From a bacterium (GTDB lineage Bacteria > Bacteroidota > Ignavibacteria > SZUA-365), in NCBI GenBank assembly GCA_020444325.1, contig JAHLLD010000009.1, positions 62,001-126,000 of the forward strand: a DNA stretch of 64,000 nt. The letters run 5' to 3'. Shown in pieces: positions 40,467 to 49,297 of this stretch. The translations under genes were made by a program, and so were the position numbers. The notes under the pieces are model-generated. The model saw nothing but the letters and a program-made list of their open reading frames with translations. It was not told where the DNA came from and did not search any database. Position 1 is the first letter of the stretch. The number at the start of each line of letters is the position of its first letter.

Positions 40467-42332
40467 TCACTTATTGAGCACAAGTTTCTGTTGTTGCACA
40501 GTACCGGCTGCATCGAGCACTGCGATATACACACCGCTCGGCAGAGTCGATCCTTCAAATTCAACCGTGTGGAAACCAGCTTCAAACTCGCCGTCGACGA
40601 CGGTGGCAACCAGCTGTCCGAACGTATTGTAGACCTGCAGTGTTGCGTGCGAGGACTCCTGCAGCGAGAAGCTCAGCTTCGTGCTGGGATTGAAAGGATT
40701 CGGATACGCTTCGTAAAGCTCGACGCGGTCAGCCTGTGCGCCGGTGAACGCGTACACGATGCCAGAGTAGTCGATTGTACCGTCACGGTCTTCCTGACGA
40801 AGGCGGTATGCAATCTGGGGCAATCCTTTAAGGCTCCGGTCCAGAATATCCGTGTAGTTGTAATCGATAGGTGCATTCGACGTCCCAGCGCCGTCGACAA
40901 AGTCAATATCTTCCCAGCTCTCGCCATCAATCGAACGCTCGACATGGAAGCCGTGGTTGTTCAGCTCGGTCTCCGTCCGCCACTTGAGCTGGACATTCCC
41001 ATCATAGTAACGGGCGCTGAACGAAGTCAGCTCGACCGGGGGAACCCCAGTTCCCTGGCCAACGGAGATGTCTCCATATCCTGGCATACAGCTTGCGCTT
41101 GGGTCGTAGTAGCCCACTTTCTTGTTGGGATCTTCATATGGTCCGAAATTCACGTACCATGTATCCGAAATTTTGTACCCATCGAATGATCCGTTAATAT
41201 CCCAGTAAGCGGGATCAGGCTGATCTTCGACATTCGGCCGGTAAATGGCTGTATATATGCGGGGATCGTTGCTTCGATACTTCGCATGAAATGCCACCTG
41301 TCCCATCAAACCTGGGTCCACAGGCACTCCAGCGCCTTTCACTGACCAATAATACCACATAGTTGCGGCAACATTTGCGGCGGGATGTTGGGAGTTGTGG
41401 TTGAAGACTGCGCGAACTGAGAGATAATTGAAGGGGAACGCAGACGGAGAATCGAATGTCCCATATTCATACGTGCAAATTCCGAGCGTGAGGAGCGTGA
41501 TGCCCTCTGTCGTTGTCGCACTCGTCACTGTTCCAATCGGGAACGTGAAGACTTGATCTGCCTGGGTAAATTCCTTGCAGATCCGTCCTTGAGGCGGGTT
41601 GCTAATGTAGTCGCCATTTTCGCAGTAGATAGCACCAGGAGCGTCTGAACCATTGCCAGCGTCGCTGGCGGCTCCAAGCAAATGCGCATTTACGCCTAGA
41701 TACATATTATTATATCCAAGTCGAACTGGCACTGTAGAAATGTCGATATCGCCAAGGAAGCACACAGGACCGACCATAAAGTTGCCGTTCTGAATGTCTG
41801 TGACGACACCGGAACCGATATACGTCGTGTTGGTCGTTTCGCATGCGGGCATGGAAAGCGTACCGTGCATCTCAATACCAGCTGTGCCGGTGACATTTGC
41901 ATCCTCATCAACAAACATTGCACAATGCTGACCCACGATCAGTAACCCACCCAAATCGAGGATTTGGAAGGGGGCCGGAGTCAATCCATCGCCTACGGTG
42001 ATTGCTCCTGTCACGGTCAGATTTCCCCATAACGTGAGTTTCTGTACCGGCTGGACACCACCGGTGACCTGGAGTTCCGTAATGGTTACACCTGCCGACG
42101 GTGTCTGGGGAGTGCGCCCCACAGATGCGTCAAGAACAGCAATATCCGTGACGTTATTACCCGGCCACTGCCCACCCAGGGAATCGCATTTCCAGTTGCC
42201 GGCATTATCCCATTCGTTATTGGCCGTTCCGGTCCACGTGAACGTAGCCTGCGCATTCATCTGCATTCCAAGAAGGATGACTCCCACAAGAATGAGCGCG
42301 GACATTCGGGAAATCAGTTTCAACGTTGACAT
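40467..42332 (-). CDS. T9SS-type surface protein, cassette 2
   Basis: 621 aa from ATG 42332 with GAGGAGA; a frame to 42461 crosses the promoter and is rejected. Same architecture as the protein at 37807: signal peptide (ends MNAQA), TFTWTGTANNEWDNAGNW, beta-rich body, fibronectin-like segment (VELTSFSARYYDGNVQLKW) and sorting domain (YPNPFNPSTKLSFSLQE...KLVLNK). Residues about 20-190 are nearly identical to the other copy; residues about 200-420 vary in sequence and length. The variable middle with constant ends suggests diversifying exposed parts on a conserved export frame. Confidence 0.88.
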   Translation of the reverse strand: MSTLKLISRMSALILVGVILLGMQMNAQATFTWTGTANNEWDNAGNWKCDSLGGQWPGNNVTDIAVLDASVGRTPQTPSAGVTITELQVTGGVQPVQKLTLWGNLTVTGAITVGDGLTPAPFQILDLGGLLIVGQHCAMFVDEDANVTGTAGIEMHGTLSMPACETTNTTYIGSGVVTDIQNGNFMVGPVCFLGDIDISTVPVRLGYNNMYLGVNAHLLGAASDAGNGSDAPGAIYCENGDYISNPPQGRICKEFTQADQVFTFPIGTVTSATTTEGITLLTLGICTYEYGTFDSPSAFPFNYLSVRAVFNHNSQHPAANVAATMWYYWSVKGAGVPVDPGLMGQVAFHAKYRSNDPRIYTAIYRPNVEDQPDPAYWDINGSFDGYKISDTWYVNFGPYEDPNKKVGYYDPSASCMPGYGDISVGQGTGVPPVELTSFSARYYDGNVQLKWRTETELNNHGFHVERSIDGESWEDIDFVDGAGTSNAPIDYNYTDILDRSLKGLPQIAYRLRQEDRDGTIDYSGIVYAFTGAQADRVELYEAYPNPFNPSTKLSFSLQESSHATLQVYNTFGQLVATVVDGEFEAGFHTVEFEGSTLPSGVYIAVLDAAGTVQQQKLVLNK

Positions 42333-42389
42333 AATGTTCTCCTCAGCTTTAGCTATCAAGCAACGGTTGTTTCCAATCGCTACAGATGA

Positions 42390-42405
42390 TGCACAATCCG
42401 TGCCA
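42390..42405 (-). promoter_or_regulatory. Sigma-54 (-24/-12) promoter, cassette 2
   Basis: On the minus strand TGGCACG-GATT-GTGCA has the exact sigma-54 register, with one mismatch to TGGCACG-N4-TTGCW. Predicted start about 42379, 47 nt before the ATG, matching cassette 1. Confidence 0.78.
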
Positions 42406-42600
42406 AAAAGCTGACGAAGCGGGGTTATTGCCGATTTAGGGTTGGAATTAAAGAAACACATGAAGGGGCGGGGAGGATGAACCCCATATAAATCAAATGT
42501 GATCTACAGCCTGCTTCATGCTGAGGATGAAGTGAAGTGCAGAATTGCTGCATTCGAGATAAGCAGATTAGAAGGACCGTTTATCTGAACTCACAACGAA

Positions 42601-42642
42601 ATGTATACAACGTATTGCATAACTATGCAATTCGTTGAATAG
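42601..42642. promoter_or_regulatory. Palindromic enhancer-like element, cassette 2
   Basis: ATGTATACA, then an inverted repeat (42608-42637) with core arms ATTGCATA and TATGCAAT around AC and outer arms CAACG and CGTTG, then GTTGAATA as a degenerate third half-site. It aligns over 42 positions with 39950-39991; both outer arms differ from cassette 1 yet keep pairing. Centre about 243 nt upstream of the predicted start. Confidence 0.7.
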
Positions 42643-42672
42643 GTGCAGAATATCTGGAACTCAGCGTTCGGG

Positions 42673-45600
42673 TTACTGTGTGGCCGACGTATCTACGGGG
42701 AAGGAAAGCAGGAAGGCCGCTCCTTCGTCGGTGTCGGTATCGAGTTCGATACGTCCGTCGTGGTCTTCCATGATGAAGTAGCAGAGGGTGAGTCCGAGTC
42801 CCACGCCCTTGTCGCCTTTTTCTCCCTTGGCGGTCGTGAAGAATGGATCGAAGATGTGTTCGATGTATTCCGAGGGAATGCCTGGACCGCTGTCGCACAC
42901 GCGAACAAGATTCTTTTCGTCGCTGCGCTCACCTTCCACCTGGATGCGCCCCTGCCCGTTCATGGCGTGGACGGCATTGGTGAAGAGGTTGTAGAATAAC
43001 TGCACAACCATTTCCCTGTTGCCGTTGATCAGCAGCGGTTTGTCGTGGAAGGCGGTCTGTATGGTCACTCCCTTGCCGAGGTCGTGTTCGTGCAGCAGCT
43101 CAACGGCTTCTTCGATGATATCGATGATGTCGACCTGCTTTTTCATCAGCTGTCCCTTCGGCTTGCCGATGAGCAGCAGGTTTTCGACGATCTTGTTCGC
43201 CTTGTCAACCCCGGTGTGAATCGCGGTGCTGAACTTGTCGAGTTCTTCGGGTGTGGGATTCTGCTTTCTCCTCAGCAGCTGCGCAGCAGAACTTGCGTAC
43301 CCGAGGGGATTGCGCAATTCGTGGGCGATTCCCTCGGAGAGTATGCCCAGGGACGCGAGTTTCTGCGATTGCAGCAGTTCGCGCTCGAGTTTCTTGCGCT
43401 CGCTCAGGTCGATGCCGATACCGACATAGCCGGTGACCTTGTTCTCATGGACGATGGCGTTCCAGACCGCGTAAATCGCAAGTGGAGCGCTGTCACGACG
43501 GCGTCGGTCGACCTCGCCCTCCCACTGTCCCCGCTGATGCAATACAGGAAGCAGCTGCTCACGGAATTCCTCGCCAAAGCTGGGGATTTCGCTGAGCTTT
43601 CGGCCCTCGACTTCGGAAGCCGGCCAACCATAGAGAATCTCAGCATACCGGTTCCAGTAGGTGACGCGTCCCGTCAGATCGATGGCAATCACGGAGTTGC
43701 GTACGATGCTCAGCAGGGATGCCTGGAAACGGATGTAATGTTCCGCGTTCTTTCGCGCTGTGACATCATTGAAGAAGTTCAGGGTTGCGGGTTCGCCTTC
43801 CCAGGTGATGAGCACGTCGCGGACTTCCATCCACTTGATGGTGCCGTTGCTGTCGAACATGCGTACGTCGTAACTGTCGGGGAGATGCTGCCCCGCGATA
43901 CGTTTTTCGTACTGCAGCTTGACGGATTGATGGTCTTCGGGATGTACAAACTCCAGAATTGAGATATTCACCAGTTCTCGCTCAGCGAGTCCCGTAAGTT
44001 CAAGTACCTTGTAATTGAAGAATTTCAGCAGGTTGTCCTGCAGCACGATGATGGCTTCGTTTGCGTTCTCGAGGACGTTCCGGTATTTGGACTCACTGTC
44101 CTTAAGCGCCATCTCCACCTGCTTACGCCGCGTGATGTCGCGTGCGGTGGCGACGAGAAGCTGACCACTGACGATTTCGAAGGAACGGACGAATACTTCG
44201 ACAGGGAAGTCGCTGCCGTTCTGCCGCCGATGCCGCGTTTCGAACATGCCGACTTCAGTCTTGCCCTGACGGACGTCCTGATACATCTGCAGGTAGTCTT
44301 CACTCTGTCCGCTCGATTGGATATCGGCAGGACCCATGTTCATGAGGTCTTCGCGTGAATACCCCAGTGCCCGTACGGCACTTTCATTCAGATCCACGAA
44401 TTTCATCGTCTCCGGGTCGACGATGTAAATATTGTCCGCCGCACTGTCGAGCGCAAACCGGAAACGCTTGAGGCGCTCATTGGCGCGCTCCAGTTCGAGC
44501 GTACGTGCTTCGACAAGCTCCTCGAGATGATCGCGGTAACGGCGAAGCTCATGATCAGCGCGAATGCGCCCGGTGATATCGACAGCCACGCCGATGACCT
44601 GTGTGAGTTTTCCGCGATCGTTTTTCAGTGGCGTGTACCAGGTCTCGTAATAGTGTTCGCCAACATTACTGACCTCGGTGAAACTGTCTCCCTCAAGACT
44701 GCGCCGCACTGCGTCGAGCACGGAAGGATTGTCCCCGTAAATATCGAACACCGACTGTCCCACGACCTGGGACGACTCGAGTCCGAGAGACTCCAGCCCT
44801 TTCCCTTCGGAAAGCAGGAAAATCCCATCCGTGTCATAGGTAAACAGGATGACAGGAAGATTTGAGATGACACTGCGGAGCCGCTTTTCACTCTCTATCA
44901 GCGCCAGCTCTGCCATCTTACGCTCGGTGACATCACGTCCCACACCAATAATGGCCGAGACCTCCCCGTTTTCGTCCATCACTGCCGTATCCACCCACGC
45001 GAGCCATCGCCATCCATCCCTCGTCAGGGCACGCTGTTCGATATGTGCGATGTACGGTGGCTCGAACAGCCCCTTCATCGCTTCAAGCGTTGCATTCCGG
45101 TCGTCCTCATGCACGAGCGGGAAGAACGTCTCACCGAGCAGTTCATCTTCCGTCTTTTTGAAGAGTTCGCAATATGAGGGACTCACGAAGTGGAAACGTC
45201 CATCCAGGTCGACCTTGACGACAAGGTCGGTCTGGTTCTCGACGAGAAGCCGGAATTTCTCTTCACTCTCCTTGAGTGCCAGCTGTGCGAGTTTTCGTTT
45301 ATGGATATCGCGCGTATTGCCATGAACGGTAACCACCTTGCCGCTGTGATCGAGCACAGGTGTGGCCACGATTTCAACCCAGAGCAACGAACCGTCATTT
45401 TTCCGGAGCTGTGCTTCGGTGCGCAGGCTTCGCTGCGAGATATCTCCGTCCTTTCCTTCCCGGACCCGCTGCTCCATGAGCGCGATCACATCCTCTCGCT
45501 GAAAATCATGCACCAGCTTTTCAAAACCCAGCTTCATGACCTGGTCCGGGGTATACCCGAGAATGAATTCGCTGGAAGGGCTGACGAAGGTAAGATTCAG

Positions 45601-47673
45601 TTCCGCGTCCGCTGTCCAGATGATATCCGTTGAATTTTCTGCCAGCAGCCGGAACTTCCGCTCACTGTCCTCGAGAGCGACTTCCGCATACTTGCGCTCG
45701 GTGAGATCGAGATAGGTTCCGGAGACGCGCAGGGGACGACCGGAGGAGTCATACTCGACGGTTTTCCCTCGCTCGAGTATCCACTTCCAATCTCCCTTTG
45801 CAGAAATCATCCAGGTCTCCGCCTGGTAGAAATCCGTCACGCCGTCAAGATGGTCGCGAAGCAATTCCTCCAACCGTCCCTGGTCCTCCTCCGGCAGGGT
45901 TTTCTTACGGAACTCCTCGAACACGGGCAGATCGGTTTCGTCGTACCCGAGCATCTCCGCAGCACGGCGGTTAAGCGACATCCTTCCGGTATCGAGTGAA
46001 AACTCCCATGCGCCGAGATTCGCACCCCAGAGCGCGAGGTCGAGCAGTTCGCGGGATCCCCGTACTTCCTTCTCGATTCTACGCCGCTCGGTGATATCTT
46101 CCCCACTGCTGAGAATGCCGACGAGCCTGCCCTTGCTGTTGTGCAGCAGGGCGTTGTGCCAGCGAAGCAAGCGCTCCTCTTTCTCCCTGTTCAGCACAAC
46201 ATTCTCGTGGGTCTCCGGCTGGTCAACTTCCCCATCTACAATTCTGTGGAAATATCGACGGAGCTGTTCCCTGTCGCGCTCGGGAATGCAGAGTTCGAAC
46301 CAGTCCTTCCCCACCAGCTCATGCTCCTGATAGCCCAGCAGCTCACAGCCTTTGCGGTTGATAATGCTGATCCGGCCTTCGAGATCAAGAGAGAGCAGCA
46401 TGACACCGGCGATGTCGAGATACTGCTGCGTCTCCGTACGCACATCGCGCAGCGCATCCTCGGTCCCGCGTTTTTCCGTCACATCGGAAATCACGCCACT
46501 GAGTCCGACCAGGTAATCTGCCTGCATGCGCCGGCGTCCACTGAAGTGGAGGATATACTCGCTGCCGTTTTTTGCATGCACCGGGTATTCGCAATCGGAC
46601 AAGCGACCCTGGAGCATGGACAGCAAACTCTCCGCCCACTCCGCTCTTCTGTCCGGAAGCAGAATATCAGCCACGGGCATGCCTGTGAGTTCATCGGCGC
46701 TGTACCCGATAATGCGTGAAATGCCGGGACTCAGGAAGGTAAAGCGCCCGTTGATATCAATCTCATACAGCGCTTCGTCGATGTTTTCGAGTATGGTCTC
46801 AAAGCGCCGCTGCGTATCCTGCAGACGGTTTTCCGCCCGCTTCCTCCCGCTGATATCTACGATGTATGCCGTGTGTGAAACAGGGACATCATCCCCGGCC
46901 CGCTGCAGACGCGTTGTCTCATGCACCCAGACAGTTTCCTGTTTCTGGTCGAGCATGCGATAGTCGATCTCCAGTACTTCGGTCCCCTCCGCAATCTGTC
47001 GTTCCCATTTTTCCACGACACTGTCACGGTCTTCCGGATGCAACAGGGCCAGCCCCCCCTCTTCGTCCTCCCTGAGTGCGACAGGCTGATAGCCGAGTCG
47101 CACAATATTCCGCGAAACGTAAAGAATGCCGAACGGTGGCTGTGCGAGACGCTGAATGACGATGGTCGGACCCGCGACAAACATATCACGCTCGGCCTGC
47201 AGCTGCTCTCGTGCTACCTGCAGCGCGCTGTTCCGCTCAGCCAGTTCCTCCTGCGTGTGACGCAATTCCGATGTAATGCGCTTGCGTTCGATCGCGTAGC
47301 GGATGCTGCGTGACAGCAGAGGTTCGCGCGCATCGCCCTTGATGATATAATCCTGCGCACCGAGACGCACCGCTTCGACAGCAATGTCTTCGTCAGTATT
47401 GCCACTGAAGATGATGATGGGAATTTCCTGCACCGCGGCGTTCATGCGCCGGAACGTGTCCAGTCCGTCGCTGTCCGGCAGGTTCAGATCGAGCAGGATA
47501 CAATCGGGCTCCCATTCGAGCGCGATCTCTATCCCCGCTTCCAGCGCTTCGGCCGCCCGCAATTCCTGCACACTGCTTGCGTCCTGCCCCAGGATGGTGC
47601 TGATAAACTGTATTTGATCCCGATCATCTTCGATCAGAAGGACAGCATAGCGATCTTGGTCGGATGAGGTCAT
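42673..47673 (-). CDS. Soluble REC / ten-PAS sensor histidine kinase
   Basis: 1666 aa. An N-terminal receiver domain (about 8-125, Asp62) is followed by ten successive PAS/PAC units (about 150-1430), each ending in a D-I/V-T-x-R/K-K-type linker such as DVTERKMAELAL. Then come HisKA with EGIAHELRNPLGY (His at about 1451) and a complete HATPase domain (NLFTNAVHAM, DSGPGIPSEYIEHIFDPF, GVGLGLTL). No transmembrane segment, so it senses internal signals such as redox state, gases or ligands; no heme or flavin motif was identified. It lies 56 nt after the response regulator gene at 47730, the likely partner. Confidence 0.93.
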   Translation of the reverse strand: MTSSDQDRYAVLLIEDDRDQIQFISTILGQDASSVQELRAAEALEAGIEIALEWEPDCILLDLNLPDSDGLDTFRRMNAAVQEIPIIIFSGNTDEDIAVEAVRLGAQDYIIKGDAREPLLSRSIRYAIERKRITSELRHTQEELAERNSALQVAREQLQAERDMFVAGPTIVIQRLAQPPFGILYVSRNIVRLGYQPVALREDEEGGLALLHPEDRDSVVEKWERQIAEGTEVLEIDYRMLDQKQETVWVHETTRLQRAGDDVPVSHTAYIVDISGRKRAENRLQDTQRRFETILENIDEALYEIDINGRFTFLSPGISRIIGYSADELTGMPVADILLPDRRAEWAESLLSMLQGRLSDCEYPVHAKNGSEYILHFSGRRRMQADYLVGLSGVISDVTEKRGTEDALRDVRTETQQYLDIAGVMLLSLDLEGRISIINRKGCELLGYQEHELVGKDWFELCIPERDREQLRRYFHRIVDGEVDQPETHENVVLNREKEERLLRWHNALLHNSKGRLVGILSSGEDITERRRIEKEVRGSRELLDLALWGANLGAWEFSLDTGRMSLNRRAAEMLGYDETDLPVFEEFRKKTLPEEDQGRLEELLRDHLDGVTDFYQAETWMISAKGDWKWILERGKTVEYDSSGRPLRVSGTYLDLTERKYAEVALEDSERKFRLLAENSTDIIWTADAELNLTFVSPSSEFILGYTPDQVMKLGFEKLVHDFQREDVIALMEQRVREGKDGDISQRSLRTEAQLRKNDGSLLWVEIVATPVLDHSGKVVTVHGNTRDIHKRKLAQLALKESEEKFRLLVENQTDLVVKVDLDGRFHFVSPSYCELFKKTEDELLGETFFPLVHEDDRNATLEAMKGLFEPPYIAHIEQRALTRDGWRWLAWVDTAVMDENGEVSAIIGVGRDVTERKMAELALIESEKRLRSVISNLPVILFTYDTDGIFLLSEGKGLESLGLESSQVVGQSVFDIYGDNPSVLDAVRRSLEGDSFTEVSNVGEHYYETWYTPLKNDRGKLTQVIGVAVDITGRIRADHELRRYRDHLEELVEARTLELERANERLKRFRFALDSAADNIYIVDPETMKFVDLNESAVRALGYSREDLMNMGPADIQSSGQSEDYLQMYQDVRQGKTEVGMFETRHRRQNGSDFPVEVFVRSFEIVSGQLLVATARDITRRKQVEMALKDSESKYRNVLENANEAIIVLQDNLLKFFNYKVLELTGLAERELVNISILEFVHPEDHQSVKLQYEKRIAGQHLPDSYDVRMFDSNGTIKWMEVRDVLITWEGEPATLNFFNDVTARKNAEHYIRFQASLLSIVRNSVIAIDLTGRVTYWNRYAEILYGWPASEVEGRKLSEIPSFGEEFREQLLPVLHQRGQWEGEVDRRRRDSAPLAIYAVWNAIVHENKVTGYVGIGIDLSERKKLERELLQSQKLASLGILSEGIAHELRNPLGYASSAAQLLRRKQNPTPEELDKFSTAIHTGVDKANKIVENLLLIGKPKGQLMKKQVDIIDIIEEAVELLHEHDLGKGVTIQTAFHDKPLLINGNREMVVQLFYNLFTNAVHAMNGQGRIQVEGERSDEKNLVRVCDSGPGIPSEYIEHIFDPFFTTAKGEKGDKGVGLGLTLCYFIMEDHDGRIELDTDTDEGAAFLLSFPVDTSATQ

Positions 47674-47729
47674 GGAAGACGCAACGGCGCAGTGAAACAG
47701 ACATAACGCTGTGATGTTCGGACTGAGTA

Positions 47730-49142
47730 TCAGCCGTTCGGATTCTGCAAATCGTATTCGTTGATTTTCGACAGCAGCGTGTTGTACGCAACCTGCAGGA
47801 CACGTGCGGTCTTCGCTTTGTTCCAGTTCGTGGTGTTCAGGGTTTCCAGAATGATCTGGCGTTCGACCTGGGCGATGTGCTTTTTGACATGGTCCTTCAG
47901 TGCCGCGCCCTCTTCGAGCCGCGGTATGGGAGCACTGCCCGGGTTTGGAGTGCCTGGGACGGTTCCATCCATGAATTCGAGGTGTTCGAGTTCCACGACC
48001 TCCGATGCCTGCAGCACGCTCGAGCGAACAGTGGAGCGGAGCTGACGCACATTACCCGGCCACTCGAACATGATAAGAGCATCCATTGCAGCTGCCGAGC
48101 ATCCCTTCACCTGCTTACCGAGTTCCTTGTTCGTCTGTTCGATGAACTTATCAACCAGGAACGGGATGTCACCTTTCCTCTCACGCAGCGCAGGGACATG
48201 GATGGAAAATTCCTTCAACCGGTAGTAGAGGTCCGCGCGGAAATCTTTCTTTTCAATCAGCGATTGCAACTCCGTATTGCTTGCTGCGATGACACGGACA
48301 TCGATACTGATGGACGTTCCCCCGCCGACACGGAAAATGGCACGATCCTGCAGCGCACGCAGCAGCTTGGCCTGCGAAGCCCAGGACATATTTGGCACCT
48401 CATCGAGAAATATCGTCCCACCCTGCGCGAGTTCGAATTTTCCTTTTTTCTGATTCTTCGCGTCGGTAAACGCCCCCTCTTCGTGACCGAAAAGCTCACT
48501 TTCGAGCAGAGCCTCGGGGATTGCACCACAGTCGACAGGAATGAACGGCTTGTCAGCTCTCCCGCTCATGCTATGGATGGCGCGTGCAATAAGCTCTTTT
48601 CCCGTTCCTGTTTCTCCCGTAATCAGCACGTCGAAATTGCTCTTCGCCACTTTCCTTGTGCGCGCGGCAAGTTCTGTGATGACCTCACTGGTCCCCATGT
48701 CATGCAGAATGGGATCCTGCTGGGAATCACCACCTCCATTGTTCTGTACGTTGAAAAGGTCAGTGCGCGGCTTGTTCCGCTTTACCGCCTCCCCGACGAC
48801 GCGGAGAAGTTCATCATTGTGAAAAGGCTTGGCGATGTAGTCGAAGGCGCCATCACGCATAGCGTCTACAGCGCCCGTGACACCGGCCATGGCGGTCATG
48901 AGAATGACGGGGAAGGTATCGTCTATCGTTTTTACACGACGAAGGACCTCCATCCCTGTCAGTCCGGGCATGATGATATCCATGAGCAACACGTCCGGGA
49001 GGCGGTCACTTATCAGTTTCAGCGCCTGCTCGCCATTGGAGGCCGTTCGTACCGCGTAGCCCGCGTCCTCGAACACGCCCCCCAGCACCAGGCACATCAT
49101 TTCTTCATCGTCGACGATCAGTATTTCGTCCTTTGGAGGCAT
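47730..49142 (-). CDS. NtrC-family sigma-54-dependent response regulator
   Basis: 470 aa. Receiver (1-120; phospho-acceptor Asp55, KPF at 106-108), AAA+ domain with Walker A GETGTGKE (176-183), loop GAFTDA (223-228) in place of GAFTGA, Walker B IFLDEV, sensor I AASN, and a Fis-type HTH (NWNKAKTARVLQVAYNTLLSKINEY). All ATPase elements are intact. The G-to-D change in the loop is unusual. Strong GAGGG at the start. Together with the 10-PAS kinase it is the best candidate to activate the sigma-54-type promoters of the neighbouring cassettes. Confidence 0.94.
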   Translation of the reverse strand: MPPKDEILIVDDEEMMCLVLGGVFEDAGYAVRTASNGEQALKLISDRLPDVLLMDIIMPGLTGMEVLRRVKTIDDTFPVILMTAMAGVTGAVDAMRDGAFDYIAKPFHNDELLRVVGEAVKRNKPRTDLFNVQNNGGGDSQQDPILHDMGTSEVITELAARTRKVAKSNFDVLITGETGTGKELIARAIHSMSGRADKPFIPVDCGAIPEALLESELFGHEEGAFTDAKNQKKGKFELAQGGTIFLDEVPNMSWASQAKLLRALQDRAIFRVGGGTSISIDVRVIAASNTELQSLIEKKDFRADLYYRLKEFSIHVPALRERKGDIPFLVDKFIEQTNKELGKQVKGCSAAAMDALIMFEWPGNVRQLRSTVRSSVLQASEVVELEHLEFMDGTVPGTPNPGSAPIPRLEEGAALKDHVKKHIAQVERQIILETLNTTNWNKAKTARVLQVAYNTLLSKINEYDLQNPNG

Positions 49143-49193
49143 AGTCCCTCAATAGCCGAATGCAGCGTAATGAACGATGTTTTTCAGGTGATT

Positions 49194-49222
49194 TTGACAA
49201 TTATTCGTTCGCTCAGTTTATT
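49194..49222 (+). promoter_or_regulatory. Possible promoter of the SDR/HAD genes and nearby palindrome
   Basis: TTGACA (49194-49199) and TTTATT (49217-49222) spaced by 17 nt. Downstream, in the leader, a perfect 14-bp palindrome GAAATGATCATTTC (49272-49285) ends 12 nt before the SDR start and may be an operator. The same gap must also hold the promoter of the divergent regulator gene. Confidence 0.45.
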
Positions 49223-49297
49223 CATTTCAAGGATGAATCGCAAGTTTGCGTGTTGTATACTTGAAGGAATGGAAATGATCATTTCAATCGGCTGTAC

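Larger units (their letters stand above)
37289..42642 (-). repeat. Tandem duplication of a two-gene cassette
   Basis: Two copies in the same orientation, 37289-39991 and 39992-42642, each about 2.65-2.7 kb. Each contains, in direction of transcription: palindromic element, sigma-54-type promoter, large surface protein gene, intercistronic hairpin, 109-aa gene, terminator. Similarity is uneven: the first third of the large gene is nearly identical (a few differences in about 260 nt at 39120-39380 and 41760-42020), while the middle has diverged strongly. This suggests an old duplication with later gene conversion. Confidence 0.88.
42333..42672. other. Control region of cassette 2
   Basis: 340 nt without a gene, between the 10-PAS kinase stop (42673) and the surface protein start. 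It holds the sigma-54-type promoter (42390-42405) and the palindromic element (42601-42642). The 195 nt between them shows no other repeated motif. No terminator for the kinase gene was seen. Confidence 0.6.
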
